Of a DNA stretch of 64,000 nt, positions 1 through 9,727 are shown piece after piece. The DNA is from Panax quinquefolius (taxonomy: Eukaryota > Streptophyta > Magnoliopsida > Apiales > Araliaceae). Numbering within the stretch: the stretch's first letter is position 1; each line of letters begins with the position of its first letter. The notes under the pieces were generated by a model. That model made no database searches and was not told the DNA's origin. It was given only the letters and a program-made list of their open reading frames with translations. Location of the stretch: the NCBI GenBank assembly GCA_020205615.1, contig CM035170.1, positions 8,364,311-8,428,310 of the forward strand. Direction: 5' to 3'. The position numbers were made by a program, and so were the translations under genes.

Positions 1-241
1 TAGCGGTGACCGCCTTGAGAGTTTCAGTGTTTCCACCTACGTTTTGGACAAGAGTCGCTCTCTTTCTTTGTTGCATAAATTGCATAAAGCCTCTGAACAT
101 TTGATCATTTGTCATTTGGTCAGTGTTGTTGTTTGCATGAGGATTGTCGCCTTCCTGATGCACATTATCTTGATTATTGATATGTGGTGAATCAACGATC
201 GCCTGCGCTCCATTGCTATTCTCAACATTCTCAGATGTCAT
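1..241 (-). CDS. Element A gag protein, N-terminal part, cut by the window edge
   Basis: The first 80 codons of a retrotransposon gag are open on the minus strand from an ATG at 241 to the window edge. Gag would form the cytoplasmic particle that packages the element RNA. The stretch is polar and Asn/Gln-rich. It starts with an ENVENSNGAQ motif and ends in a basic QQRKRA segment just before the usual capsid domain. The same start is recognisable at 58218 on the plus strand (element I), which supports the choice of ATG. It lies about 170 bases after the primer binding site and LTR of element A, the normal gag position. No stop or frameshift is seen in this part. The capsid domain itself is outside the window. 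Confidence 0.8.
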   Translation of the reverse strand, partial: MTSENVENSNGAQAIVDSPHINNQDNVHQEGDNPHANNNTDQMTNDQMFRGFMQFMQQRKRATLVQNVGGNTETLKAVTA

Positions 242-407
242 TTTCAGATACTGCCACAAAACAAAAGGTTAATTGACATGTAACAAATTATCCTTATCTT
301 CCGACCAACCAATAAAATAGCACATAAACTTAGGTAGGTCATACTAGCGAAGGTATTCCCGCCTCCCACTCCTAGTACTATTCTCACATCTTAGCCAGGG
401 ATCACAT

Positions 408-427
408 CCCTAAGCTCTGATACCAAC
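408..427 (-). promoter_or_regulatory. Primer binding site of element A (initiator-Met tRNA)
   Basis: Read on the minus strand, this segment directly after the LTR contains TGGTATCAGAGC. That is the complement of the 3' end of plant initiator methionine tRNA, the usual primer for minus-strand cDNA in Ty3/gypsy chromoviruses. It fixes the LTR end at 428 and the element orientation as minus. Confidence 0.9.
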
Positions 428-2085
428 TGTGACGCCCCCAAAATTAGGTATACATCACCCATCTTGAGTCGCCACTTACATGGTACAGAATTTAAATACA
501 ACTTATTAACATAACTGTAGGTATAATATCTACATAAATCGTGAGTTTAAATACAAATATCATCTACTAGATATTATACAAACTCAAACAAAAAGTCCTC
601 ATTACGATTATTATCACACTATTTTACGTAATAGTGAGGACTACTAATGCTATCTTCGGGACCATCACTGCTTTCCCCAGACTCGTCCCAAATATATTAT
701 CATTTCACGAAGAGAACAAAGTGAAAGAAAGGGTGAGCTCAACTAGCCCAAGAAGAAATATTATGACTAAGATAATGCGAATAAATTATCAATAATCTTC
801 AATAATGTTAAACCGATAAAATACAATAGATAACCAGTTTAATCTGCAGTGAATATCTAATCCATTAAAAGAGTCAAGTAGAAAATAAAGTCTACTATCT
901 TTTAGGTTTTAAAAGGTTTTCATCATCATTATATAGCCGAGACTCGGCTTTAATAAATATTCCACATCATCGAATCACCCCTCGCATCACTACTACCAAG
1001 GATATTCTTTAGTATCACGACCACAATTATTCATGCACTACGGGCCAAGAATATTTGTGTATTCATTAATGGTCATGATCATGCCAACAATCGTCCATCA
1101 ATGCACTACTGGCCAATCGAGGATTTTTTATCACATCATTTGTAACATTACGGTCAAGATTACACCGAATAGTCTCTGGTCATAATCATACCAAGTCCAT
1201 CTATGCACTACAAAGCCACGTATGACTTTCAAAAAATATAAACATGAGGATGATGACAATGATATAAGAATTCAATAAAACAAGTTCAAGAATTATTTTA
1301 TCCGAGAATTATTAACGTCCAAATTGTCAACATGATCTTTTTTTGTAGAGTAAAATTCGGGAATGATCGTAAGAATATTTCCATGAAAGATCTTTGGATG
1401 AAACGCAAATATCAAGGATATTCTACTAATTTCATGGAGTATAGAAGTCAAAGTTTTAACCAATCGGGTATAATAAAGAATGGAATAACAAAAGAAATCA
1501 CCATGCATGCGATAGACCGCATACAGACATGTGTTATTCCAATGTAATAATAAATAACGGAACCAGTGTCGTGAAATTCACACCGAGCGGATGTTCCAAC
1601 AGAATAATAAAGATGGAACCAGATCCTGTGTAAAACACACGATAGGATATTCCAATGTAATAATAAAAGGCGGAACCAGTCCGGTGTAAAACACACGAGC
1701 GAGATGTTCCAATGTAATAATAAAGAAGACGGAACCGTCCGGTGTAAAACACACGACATGTGGATGTTCCAACAGAATGATAAAGACGGAACCGTGTCCT
1801 GTAAAACACACGAACAGGATGTTCCAATGAATAATAGAAGAATGTCACCAAGTATAGGGTAAACCACTTACTTACGAAGTTATTCCAATGTAATAATAAG
1901 CAATGGAATAACAATGAGTTCTCTTCATGAATAAGAAAGAATAACACCCTTACATTTGGTAGGAGATTGAATATCGCAAAGCGATTGTAAGTAACAAAAT
2001 ACTCTTCTTCTTTCTCTCTTATTCTCTATACTTTCTCTCTCTATAGCTTGAATGAATTAAGTGAAAAATAATGAAGCCCTAGGCC

Positions 2086-2096
2086 TCTATTTATAG
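2086..2096 (-). promoter_or_regulatory. TATA box of LTR A
   Basis: Minus-strand CTATAAATAG-type box followed by a pyrimidine-rich start region and a GAGAGA-rich leader. The same box with the same surroundings recurs in the other chromovirus LTRs (for example 5932, 28660, 33889, 63855), so it is probably the pol II promoter of the element. Confidence 0.65.
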
Positions 2097-2229
2097 AAGA
2101 TTTCTAGCTTAGCACTCCGCCGTGTGAAAAGGCAAGTGGCTTGATTTAATCGGTTTGGCGCTTTGTAATGTGAAACGACAAGTGGTTCGGCCGCTTGTAA
2201 TGTGAAACGACAAGTGGTTCGACGTCCGG

Positions 2230-2485
2230 TAAAGGTAATTACTATTAACGAAAGTAAGTACTATTGATTTAAGGTAAATACTATTCACAAGGGTAATTAC
2301 TTATCGACGGTAGGTAAATACTATTCACAAGGATAATTACTATTGATTTAAGGTAAATACTATTCACAAGGGTAATTACTATTGACGGTTGGTAAATACT
2401 ATTCACAAGGGTAATTACTATTGATTTGGGTAAATACTATTCACAAGGGTAATTACTATTGACGAAGGTAAATACTATTGATGAA
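2230..2485. repeat. Short tandem repeats in LTR A, TACTATTCAC type
   Basis: About six imperfect copies of a ~36-40 base unit made of GGTAATTACTATTGA and GGTAAATACTATTCACAA. Related TACTATTCAC arrays occur in the LTRs of C (24410-24470) and G (40200-40410, 49715-49920). Confidence 0.75.
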
Positions 2486-3093
2486 GAGACTCTTAGATGA
2501 TGACATATGAGCCCCCCATAAAATAATCAAACTTACCACAAATCATAACACATATTTAATCTTTCAATAATTATTAATCATTTATAACTTGTCGTCTCAA
2601 TTATTGATTTAATACTATAACATATTATACAGATGATACTGTGACAATAATTGAATCAATAATATAAGAGATATGATGCAGCAATTACTGTAGCAATAAT
2701 TGAGCATAGGTGAGTGACTTCACGTAAGCATCAATAATCAATACTGTGTCTACTACGCAACCACGCGTACATCGCATTTCTACTTTACCAACGGGTAGTT
2801 CAACAGCTTTTTTAACGGTAACACCTCCGTAGTTATTTTTATAAAAATATTTTTGTCGCTTTCTCGATCCGACAATAATGTTGTGGGGTCCACCAATGAT
2901 TGAGCCATTGTATTTAATATTCCTAACAAAAGAATATTCCCCACCAAACGAATATTTTATAACAACTTGCATACTTTGCAAAATTTATAAATATTACCCA
3001 CAACTATAACATTATATCAAATTTATTCCATAATATTCAAAAATAATATTTATAGAAAAATTCATCTTTATTTATAAAAGCTGGGGTCTTACA

Positions 3094-3387
3094 ATAGAAT
3101 TGCAAAATCGTATTCATGAGTTAGAAGAACAAGTTGAAGAACGGCAGGCGGTCGTGGAGCAAAGGGATGCAACAATTCAAAATTATGTTACCCGATGTGC
3201 GATGCTTGAACAGAAGCACTCTTTAGCAGAGTATAAGATATTAGAGTTAGAATCTGAGAATTCTATGATCAAAATTCTGATGAAAGAAGAAACAACTGAA
3301 CGAATGAGAATGGAGGATACATGGGTAAAAGCAGCACAACGTGCTGATATTGTAGAAAAGACGTCCGATCCAATAAGGCTAAAATAA
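3094..3387 (+). pseudogene. Coiled-coil gag-like frame of element B, split by A
   Basis: The frame is open from the junction with LTR A to a TAA at 3387 and would continue upstream in the intact element (compare 25615). It encodes about 97 strongly charged residues with heptad-like spacing of Leu, Ile and Met, as expected for a long coiled coil. No known enzymatic motif is seen. One base is missing near 3360 relative to C; this shifts the frame and ends it early. Adding it would join the frame to the one at 3393-3674. It sits where gag capsid lies in full elements, so a particle or RNA-binding role is possible but not shown. Confidence 0.6.
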
Positions 3388-3392
3388 ATGAA

Positions 3393-3674
3393 ATGGATTT
3401 CTCTTTTTGGACAATAATTGAGAGAATCCAACATCGAGTTTGGAATTACCTTGTGCAGAGCGGTCAACCCCAATTCAATATGGATCGGAGAGTAATGATT
3501 CAAATCATGGATCAGGAATACGACGAAGCAATTGAGGGTGGAATGTACTCCATAGCGAAGTTAAGTCCAGTTGAGACGATGGCACCAAAGGCGGATACGA
3601 ACAAAATAAAGTCGGTGATTTTAGGAAGAGCGTTTTTCGTGACGAGGAACCCGAATGAAGTTATCACGGGTTAG
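3393..3674 (+). pseudogene. Second part of the coiled-coil frame fused to a protease stub, element B
   Basis: About 93 residues in the frame that followed the coiled coil before a one-base loss. The start (MDFSFW) and middle are not recognised. The last ~25 residues (GRAFFVTRNPNEVITG) match the segment just before the protease in H and I. The frame stops at a TAG (3672-3674) where H has a Lys codon, and C has the same TAG. After the stop, a relic of the aspartic protease follows with Asp-Thr-Ser in place of the active-site Asp-Thr-Gly. Confidence 0.6.
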
Positions 3675-4033
3675 TTAATTATAAATTCTTGCGAAGTCTA
3701 TACCTTATTAGATACCAGTTCTACCCACTCTTTTATTTCTCCTACTTGCGCTCAACGTTTGAACTTGACCCCTAAGAAATAAGACTTTGACTTATCTATT
3801 GAAACTCTGTTAGGAGAAACCTTTATTACATATGCTATCCAAGTCTTGGATGAGAGTCACAGTTTTGAATGATATTTCTATTGTTAATAAATTTCCTAAC
3901 GTATTCCTGAAGAACTTCCTAGCCTACCCCTAGAGCGTGAAATCAAATTTTGTATTGACCCCAGTACAAAACCCATTTCTAAAACCCTTAAATATTTCTT
4001 CAACCAAAACGAACATATCATGCGCCAAGGACG
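3675..4033 (+). pseudogene. Protease, PR-RT linker and RNase H scraps of element B
   Basis: Several joined fragments can be read: the protease start (LLDTSSTHSFIS, active-site Gly lost), a short C-terminal protease piece, a linker piece (EELPSLPLER type) and then the RNase H end (LKYFF...RWLELL). Each join removes hundreds of bases compared with H or I. The joins are identical in C (26402-26780), so they predate both insertions. Confidence 0.65.
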
Positions 4034-4408
4034 TTGGCTCGAGCTGTTGAAGATTATGGCCATACCATTCAATATCATCGTGGAAGAGCGAACGTGGTAG
4101 CTGACACGTTGAGTAGAAGATCGTATGCGTTTACGAGTGCGATGTTGTTAACACAAAAACCCATTTCTTATAACTTACAAATGATGAAGATAGAGTTAAA
4201 GACTCTAGGGACCCACGTGAAGATAACAAATATACGATTAGAATCGACTTTAATCGATAAAGTTAAAGCCGCTCAAGCTAGATACTCAGAGCTGATGAAT
4301 GTGAAGAAGAAGGTTCAAGAGGGCGTTATTCTAGAAGCAAGAATCGACGAAGAGAGGAAATCTCAACCCTCGATTTACTTGGCCCATTTGAAATCCTCGA
4401 TGGAGTAG
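4034..4408 (+). pseudogene. RNase H C-terminus and connection segment, element B
   Basis: The frame covers the last RNase H motif (ANVVADTLSRRS, with the catalytic Asp) and the ~90-residue connector before integrase (LEARIDEE at its end). It then jumps to a frameshifted copy of the integrase segment normally read as PRFIGPF and stops at 4408. The integrase zinc finger and catalytic core are deleted. It is a remnant of pol, not an enzyme. Confidence 0.7.
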
Positions 4409-4413
4409 GAACT

Positions 4414-4752
4414 GTGGCCTATAGACTCGTCTTACCGCTAAGTATGTCTCATGTTCATAACATTTTTTTCGTATCGATATTACGTAAATATGTGGACGAC
4501 CCGAACCACATTATTGAATTGGAATTAGACGAGATAGCAGAAGATTTAACGTATGAGGAGATACGTGTTAAAATCTTGGATAAGAAGGATCATATTCTAT
4601 GCTCCAAGGTTATACGTCAAGTCAAAGTTTTGTGGAGAAACCACGATGTTGAGGAAATAACCTGGGTGTTAGAATCTGAAATGAATTTAAGGTATCCTCA
4701 CCTCTTCGACATACCAGGTACGCACCCTAATTTCGAGGACGAAATTTCATAA
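4414..4752 (+). pseudogene. Integrase C-terminus with chromodomain-like tail, element B
   Basis: About 112 residues match the C-terminal end of chromovirus integrase: VAYRL..PLSMSHVHNIFFVSILRKYV, then DPNHII, then the tail VKVLWRNHDVEEITW...YPHLF. In complete elements this tail directs integration to chromatin. The frame is open but lacks the rest of integrase, so it is not functional alone. It ends 11 bases before the LTR, as in H and C. Confidence 0.8.
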
Positions 4753-4763
4753 GAATGGGAGGT
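4750..4763 (+). promoter_or_regulatory. Polypurine tract of element B
   Basis: AAGAATGGGAGGT immediately before the TGTAAGATCCCC start of the LTR; C has a cleaner AAGAAGGGGAGGT at the same place. It would prime plus-strand DNA. One T interrupts the purine run in B. Confidence 0.8.
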
Positions 4764-5931
4764 TGTAAGATCCCCAACTTTTATGAATAAAGAATAATTT
4801 TCTCGAAATATATTTTTTGAATATTATGGTGTGAATTTGATATAATGTTATAGTTGTGGGTAATATTTACAAATTTTGCGAAGTAAGCAAGTGGTTATAT
4901 AATATTTGATTGGTCGGGGAATATTTGTTTTAACAGGGAATATTCGTACGACGACACAATCATTGGTGGACCCCACAACGGAAGTATTGTCGTAGTTAAA
5001 AAATGACAGAATTATCTTTTTATAAAAATAACTGCGAAAGTTTTACCGTTAAAACGGTTGAACTACCCGGTAATAAAAGTATAGTAATACGCGTGGTTGC
5101 ATAGTAGCACACGGTATTGATTATTGATGCTTACGTGAGAAGTCACTTAGTTATACTCAATTATTGCTATAATAATTGATGCATCATATCTCTCATATTA
5201 TTGATTCAATTATTGTCACAGTATATCATCTGCATAATATTTTATATTATTAAATCAATAATTGAGATGACAAAGTTATTCAAATTATTATTTGCAATGT
5301 TGACAATGTCTAGAAGTTCTGTCAAGGAGAGGTTTGGTCACCTAATTGCGTGCCAATAAGGAGAAATCCTTATCGGAAAGCTCTCTCTTTCCTGGGAACG
5401 ACCTAGTTGTTAAATATTATGAGTTATAATATTAATGATGAATAAGTTCGTGTTGATTAAAGATGAAATTGATAGTTCCATTGTGTGGGAATTATTAGTG
5501 TTAGTGGAAATCGACATATATTTCGATAATAATTGATGTCTGGAGGTTATATTGACCAATCGGGTAATTATCCGGATAAATGAGCAATTAATTCCTATTA
5601 ATTCATATGCTTATAACTATGTGTTCACATGTGTGTACTATTGATTCACATGATTTACTATTAGGGGAGTTGGTGCAAGATTGATAATACTTACATGACT
5701 AAATTAAAAATGGAGGTATAGTTGAAGGTACTATACTGTAATTAGTTTTTTCACATGATTATACTTTTAAGTCACATGAATGAACTATTAATTCACATTA
5801 TTTACTATTAGGGGAGGTGGTGCATGTTTGATAATACTTGCAGGACTAAATTAAAAATGAAGAAAAAGAGGAAGGTATTATACTGTAATATTTCGAGCCC
5901 CAAAACGTGCAATTATCGAAACTATATTTTT

Positions 5932-5941
5932 CTATAAATAG
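5932..5941 (+). promoter_or_regulatory. TATA box of LTR B
   Basis: CTATAAATAG followed by the conserved AGTTCATT and GAGAGA-rich leader, as in the other chromovirus LTRs. It is the likely pol II promoter of this LTR. Confidence 0.65.
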
Positions 5942-6114
5942 AAGTTCATTTTTCCTTCATTTCTCACCAATTCATTAAAGCTATAGAGCAATTATTATAG
6001 AGAGAAAGAAGAAGAGAAGTCTGCTAACTCACTATTCCAGTATCTAGTTTTTTTCTATGGTAAGGGGTATTATTTCTTTCGTATTCATGAAGAGTGTTAT
6101 TTTCTTTCAATACT

Positions 6115-6400
6115 CGTAAGGGTTGTTATTCCATTCTTTATTATTCTGTTGGAATAACCAGTCTGTGCGGTCTATCGCATGCCTGGTGAATTCTTCTGTT
6201 ATTCCATTCTTTATTATTTTGTTGGAATAACCTGTATTTGCGGTCTATCGCATGCTTGGTGAATTCTTCTGTTATTCCATTCTTTATTATTCTGTTGGAA
6301 TAACTTGTCTGTGCGGTCTATCGCATGCCTGGTGAATTCTTCTGTTATTCCATTCTTTATTATTCTGTTGGAATAACCTGTCTACGCGGACTATCGCATA
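6115..6400 (+). repeat. Tandem hairpin repeats in the leader of LTR B
   Basis: Four near-identical copies of a ~72-base unit. Each contains GTTATTCCA, a 16-base spacer and TGGAATAAC, a perfect 9-bp inverted repeat. A second short stem follows (TGCG...CGCA around GTCTAT). The array lies downstream of the TATA box and so should be transcribed. Equivalent arrays are at about 1490-1920, 24040-24250, 28855-29060, 35095-35440, 42545-43030 and 56625-57010. Confidence 0.85.
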
Positions 6401-6401
6401 C

Positions 6402-6472
6402 ATGGGAACATATTACGAATGGGGTGCTACAACCTTTAGAGATCCCAGAATAGAAATGGGAACATATTACGA
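6402..6472. other. Rearrangement junction between LTR B and element D with a 17-bp direct repeat
   Basis: LTR B ends near 6401. The 17 bases ATGGGAACATATTACGA occur at 6402-6418 and again at 6456-6472, the second time in their normal place within the integrase reading frame of D. The extra copy at the joint looks like filler DNA copied during break repair. Confidence 0.7.
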
Positions 6473-7430
6473 TGGATTTCGTAGTTGGCCTTCCGATAAC
6501 TCAGAAAGGCTATGACGCAGTATGGGTTATCGTTGACCGATTGACAAAATCCGCACACTTCCTTCCGATCAGAATCAAATTCAACTTAGACCAGTTGTCA
6601 AGGTTATATGTGAAAGAGATTATTTCGAGGCACGGAGTTTCGGTGTCAATTGTCTCAAATAGGGATCCGCGCTTTACATCGAACTTCTGAAAGTGACTAC
6701 AGGAGTGCATGGGGACACAATTGAGAATGAGTACGACATATCACCCTCAGACAGACGGGCAGAGCAAAAGAACGATTCAGACATTGGAGGATATGATGAG
6801 ATCGTGCATCATGGATTTTAAAGGAAATTGGGATGATCACTTACCGCTCGTTGAATTTGGTTACAACAACAGTAACCACGCTAGTATTGGCATGCCGCCT
6901 TATGAAGCGTTGTACAACAGAAAGTGTAGAACTCCACTTTACTGGGATAAAGTTGGCGAGAGACAATTACTAGGACCATAACTGGTACAGAAAACGACAG
7001 AGATAGTCAAAGTAATCCGAAAAAGACTGATAGCAGCTCAGGATAGGTAGAAGAAATACGCCAATCCACACAGTAAGAATGTTGAGTTTGAATCGGGTAG
7101 TTTGGTATTCTTGAAAGTCTCTCTTTGAAAGGGAAAGATCAGATTTGGTAAGAAGGAGAAATTGAGCCCGAGGTTCATTGGACCCTTCATGTTTCTGTCT
7201 TACGGCCCTACAAACCCGATTACAAACATGTGATTGAATATGAACCCCTGCAATTTGAGAAAGATTTGTCCTATGAAGAAGTTCCTGTTCAGATAGTAGA
7301 CAGGAAAGAACAAGTACTCATAAATAAAATAATACCTTTTGTTAAGGTAATTTGGAGGAACCACAACGCTGAAGAAGCTACGTGAGCATATGATGAAAAA
7401 TTACCCATATTTATTTGCTTAAATTATGTG
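6421..7430 (+). pseudogene. Integrase remnant of element D, core and chromodomain-like tail
   Basis: Chromovirus integrase begins here at LEIPEWKWEH-type sequence (Trp codon now TAG), with MDFVVGLP carrying the first catalytic Asp. The segment SNRDPRFTS carries the second Asp. [18 protein letters not shown] (catalytic Glu) and [10 protein letters not shown] follow after a frameshift near 6690. Further stops and shifts break the C-terminal part, where VKVIWRNHNAEEAT and a NYPYLF end mark a chromodomain-like tail. The zinc finger and everything upstream are missing at the junction with B. Sequence differs from A, B, C, G, H and I, so D is a separate chromovirus family. Confidence 0.85.
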
Positions 7431-7436
7431 TAAGCA

Positions 7437-7531
7437 ATTCTGGGGACAGAATCATTGTAAGGGGAGAATGTAACGGGATAAATTGATTTAATCGTGATTC
7501 TGGGGACATAATCCTTTTAAGGGGGAAAAGA
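7437..7531 (+). repeat. Duplicated polypurine tract of element D
   Basis: ATTCTGGGGACA...AATC...TAAGGGG occurs at 7437-7464 and again at 7497-7524, 60 bases apart. Each copy is followed by a TG start (7469 and 7532). The second copy, TTTTAAGGGGGAAAAGA, lies directly before TGTGACA, the inverse of the LTR end TGTCACA at 20850, so it is the tract that borders the LTR. Confidence 0.7.
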
Positions 7532-8031
7532 TGTGACAAACGAGATTTTTGTAATTTAATTTGAATATTTATTAAATTAAATAAATATTTTTTGATGATT
7601 TAATTATTGGGTTACATAATTAATTGATAAGTTTGTGGTAGATTAATTTATTATATGTGTTACATTGATTAAATTAATGTGGAAAATTTTATTATTCAAA
7701 AGTATGTATTTAATTGAGCTTATTTGATTAAATGAATTATTTAATAAGCATAATGTTATTCTAATTAATTTAATAATTAATTAGAGATTTAATGACTTGA
7801 CATAATTAATAAATGAGAATTTAATTTTGTGACTATGTGAATTAATGAGAAATTATTCTACTTTATTTTATTTAATTAAATAAGATATTTGATTAATTTC
7901 TTAATTGGGTGTGACATTATTAAACTATATAATAAATAAGTTAATTAAAATAAATTAAAAAGAGATTATTAAGCTAGCCAAACAGGGCCTTAAGGAGAGT
8001 TGGTCAATTAACCCACGAAGGGATTAACTAA
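7532..8031 (+). mobile_element. 3' LTR of element D, first segment
   Basis: Starts TGTGACA and is very AT-rich with many TTAATTAA-like stretches; no reading frame is visible. It is split at 8031 by element E and resumes at 15835. With the other segments (15835-17800 and 20383-20850) the LTR totals about 2.9 kb and ends TGTCACA. Confidence 0.75.
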
Positions 8032-9569
8032 TGATGAGTGAGATTTATACCTGCGAATCGGATACTTTATGACTTAAATAGTTGTCTAATTTCGTAGATT
8101 TTATATAGTTTTATATGATTATAGTGTTATTGTGCTTAATCCACGTATTGCAGAGATTACAGGTGTTTTCTAGCATTCAGGGGTAAAATGGTCATTTTCC
8201 ATACACTGGCGCCGCAACGCCAATGCCCTGTGTTAGTCTCGTGCCGCTCCGCCCCTTGGTCCTTGCTGATGTCACCTTCAGCCAAGTACATTGTTTCTCT
8301 TGGATTTGCTTTCGCAATATGACCCTCCGGTCTCTGATTAATGACATGGCGCTGTAGCGCCACCCATAAACTTATTGTCGCCATGCCTTCCCTCCCCAGT
8401 GCTTGAAGCAGAGAAGGACTTGGTTTGACCTAGCTTGAAGTAGAAAGGCGTATATAACACACTGGAGCCTCTGCAAGCGATATGAGACATCCTATATCAT
8501 ATATTTTAGTTAGCTTAGCTTAGATTAGTTTTCTCTATAATTTCTTTTCCTTTCTATTAGTTGATGTCTGTAAATATAGATTAGGTAGATTAGGGAGAAG
8601 TCTGGCATTTCTTTGGAGCGTCAAGAGTAGTGAGCTACATGGACTAGAGAGCTTGATTTGAGCTTTTAATGCTTGGAGATTGAAGGGCTTTGTCAGAGTT
8701 TATTCTTATCCATTTATTTCCTCTGATTTTGTAATCTATAAATGTTATCTTTATTGCTACTTATAGTTTGTTCAATAGCTATGAACTGAATATTGGCTCT
8801 AAGGTTATAATGGAACCCTTTGTTATTTAAATTGACTGTCTTATCTCTTTGGTTGGCACCATATGATTTGGTTTAATATATTTGTGCTTAATGATTCTCG
8901 CTAAGATATTAGTGATGATTTTGGTAATCTACTTGATATCGACAGGATGATTGTAGATTTACACCTAAATATATTGGCATATGATTGTGGGTTTCGACTG
9001 CATAAGTTGTACGTAGAATAGACATATATATGTGCGCCACGTGTGACCTAATAGAGAACTTATGCTTAAATCCTTGTTATGATTAATTCGCATAGATATG
9101 TGTAGAATTGCATCTAGCTTGGACGTACTTTTCTGTTCTATTCCCTTTTGGGTGGATCTGGAGAGGATATGCTTGTGCATATCTCGACAGAGGTGCATAG
9201 GCACCTGTGTGTTCTCGGTCGACAAATTGTCATGACCATTTAAGACCAAAAAGAGAAGGGTAGCGAGTTTGATGAAGCATATCACGCCAGGTGTTCGACA
9301 GAATACCTGAGTGGGGTGAAGTTGTAACCTTAGCTTGTATTTCCTTCGATTACCATTTGTTATCGATTTAGTTATTTTGTTAACTAATTATAATAAGATT
9401 TATCACACTTCCATTTACTGCTGTTCGAATAAGACTTTAGCGATACACAGTCGGTACTTGGTAAATATTAGTCATAGTTACTCATGGGTACGACATTATA
9501 CTTATCAATGTATTACTTGTTAGACCGCGTATACATGCGCATGTTTAGTGATCAATTTTCTAACCAACG
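8032..9569 (+). repeat. 5' LTR of element E
   Basis: Starts TGATGAGTGAGATTTATACC and pairs with 14304-15829. The end is TAACCAACG where the other LTR has CGACCAACA. The two LTRs differ by several substitutions per 100 bases by eye, so the insertion is old. A TATATAA box lies at about 8451-8457 and GC-rich palindromes (GGCGCTGTAGCGCC at 8348-8361) lie upstream of it. Reading frames inside are incidental. Confidence 0.9.
8451..8457 (+). promoter_or_regulatory. TATA box of E 5' LTR
   Basis: GTATATAAC in the context AAAGGCGTATATAACACAC, conserved at the same place in the other LTR (about 14727-14733). Probable promoter of the element. Confidence 0.6.
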
Positions 9570-9575
9570 AGTTTT

Positions 9576-9594
9576 TGGCACCGCTGCTGGGGAA
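9576..9594 (+). promoter_or_regulatory. Primer binding site of element E (Asp tRNA)
   Basis: TGGCACCGCTGCTGGGGAA a few bases after the LTR matches the Athila-type primer site TGGCGCCGTTGCCGGGGA, complementary to the 3' end of plant Asp tRNA, with three changes that fit C-to-T or G-to-A decay. Confidence 0.85.
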
Positions 9595-9727
9595 CTATTA
9601 TTCTAATATTGTCCAATATTGATTTCAATCAATTTAGTCTTACTTTGAACGTATATATATATATATATATATATATTTCTTTTATTTGTTTGATCTTCCT
9701 TTCTTTTTGTTTTTAAGTTTACAGATT

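Larger units (their letters stand above)
428..3093 (-). mobile_element. 5' LTR of element A (Del/Tekay-like chromovirus)
   Basis: This 2666-base LTR on the minus strand starts TGTAAGACCCC (3093) and ends GGGGGCGTCACA (428), the TG...CA form shared by all chromovirus LTRs here. Gag and PBS lie to its left, so it is the upstream LTR of an element that runs out of the window. It interrupts element B: bases from 3094 match the internal region of C from about 25836. It holds a TATA box (2086-2096), a run of short hairpin repeats (about 1490-1920) and a run of GTAAATACTATTCACAAGG-type repeats (about 2230-2480). Short reading frames in the hairpin repeats only reflect the periodicity. Confidence 0.9.
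3094..4763 (+). mobile_element. Internal region of non-autonomous element B, 5' end lost under A
   Basis: This 1.67 kb block matches 25836-27490 of element C almost base for base, including every deletion join relative to full elements such as H. It holds a coiled-coil frame, a stub of protease, a scrap of the PR-RT linker, the end of RNase H and the integrase tail. RT, most of RNase H and the integrase core are absent. The first ~400 bases of the internal region and the 5' LTR must lie left of element A, outside the window. Confidence 0.85.
4764..6401 (+). mobile_element. 3' LTR of element B, truncated
   Basis: The LTR starts TGTAAGATCCCC and follows C's 3' LTR (27491 on) closely for about 1.6 kb. 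It has a TATA box at 5932-5941 and four copies of a ~72-base hairpin repeat (6115-6400). It stops in the middle of a repeat copy; the last ~1.1 kb of the LTR is missing and integrase sequence of element D follows. Confidence 0.85.

Noticed and set aside
1448..1947. Overlapping 77-139-codon minus-strand frames with repeated CVLHRT-like peptides
   Set aside because: They are read through the tandem hairpin repeats of LTR A; copies in L (42568-42987) differ in frame, so there is no conserved protein.
6115..6400. Regularly spaced palindromic repeats resembling a CRISPR array
   Set aside because: Whole units repeat with no unique spacers, inside an LTR of a plant retroelement, with no cas genes.
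6421..7430. Endogenous pararetrovirus (caulimovirid) sequence
   Set aside because: Integrase, LTRs and target duplications are present across the window; these identify LTR retrotransposons.
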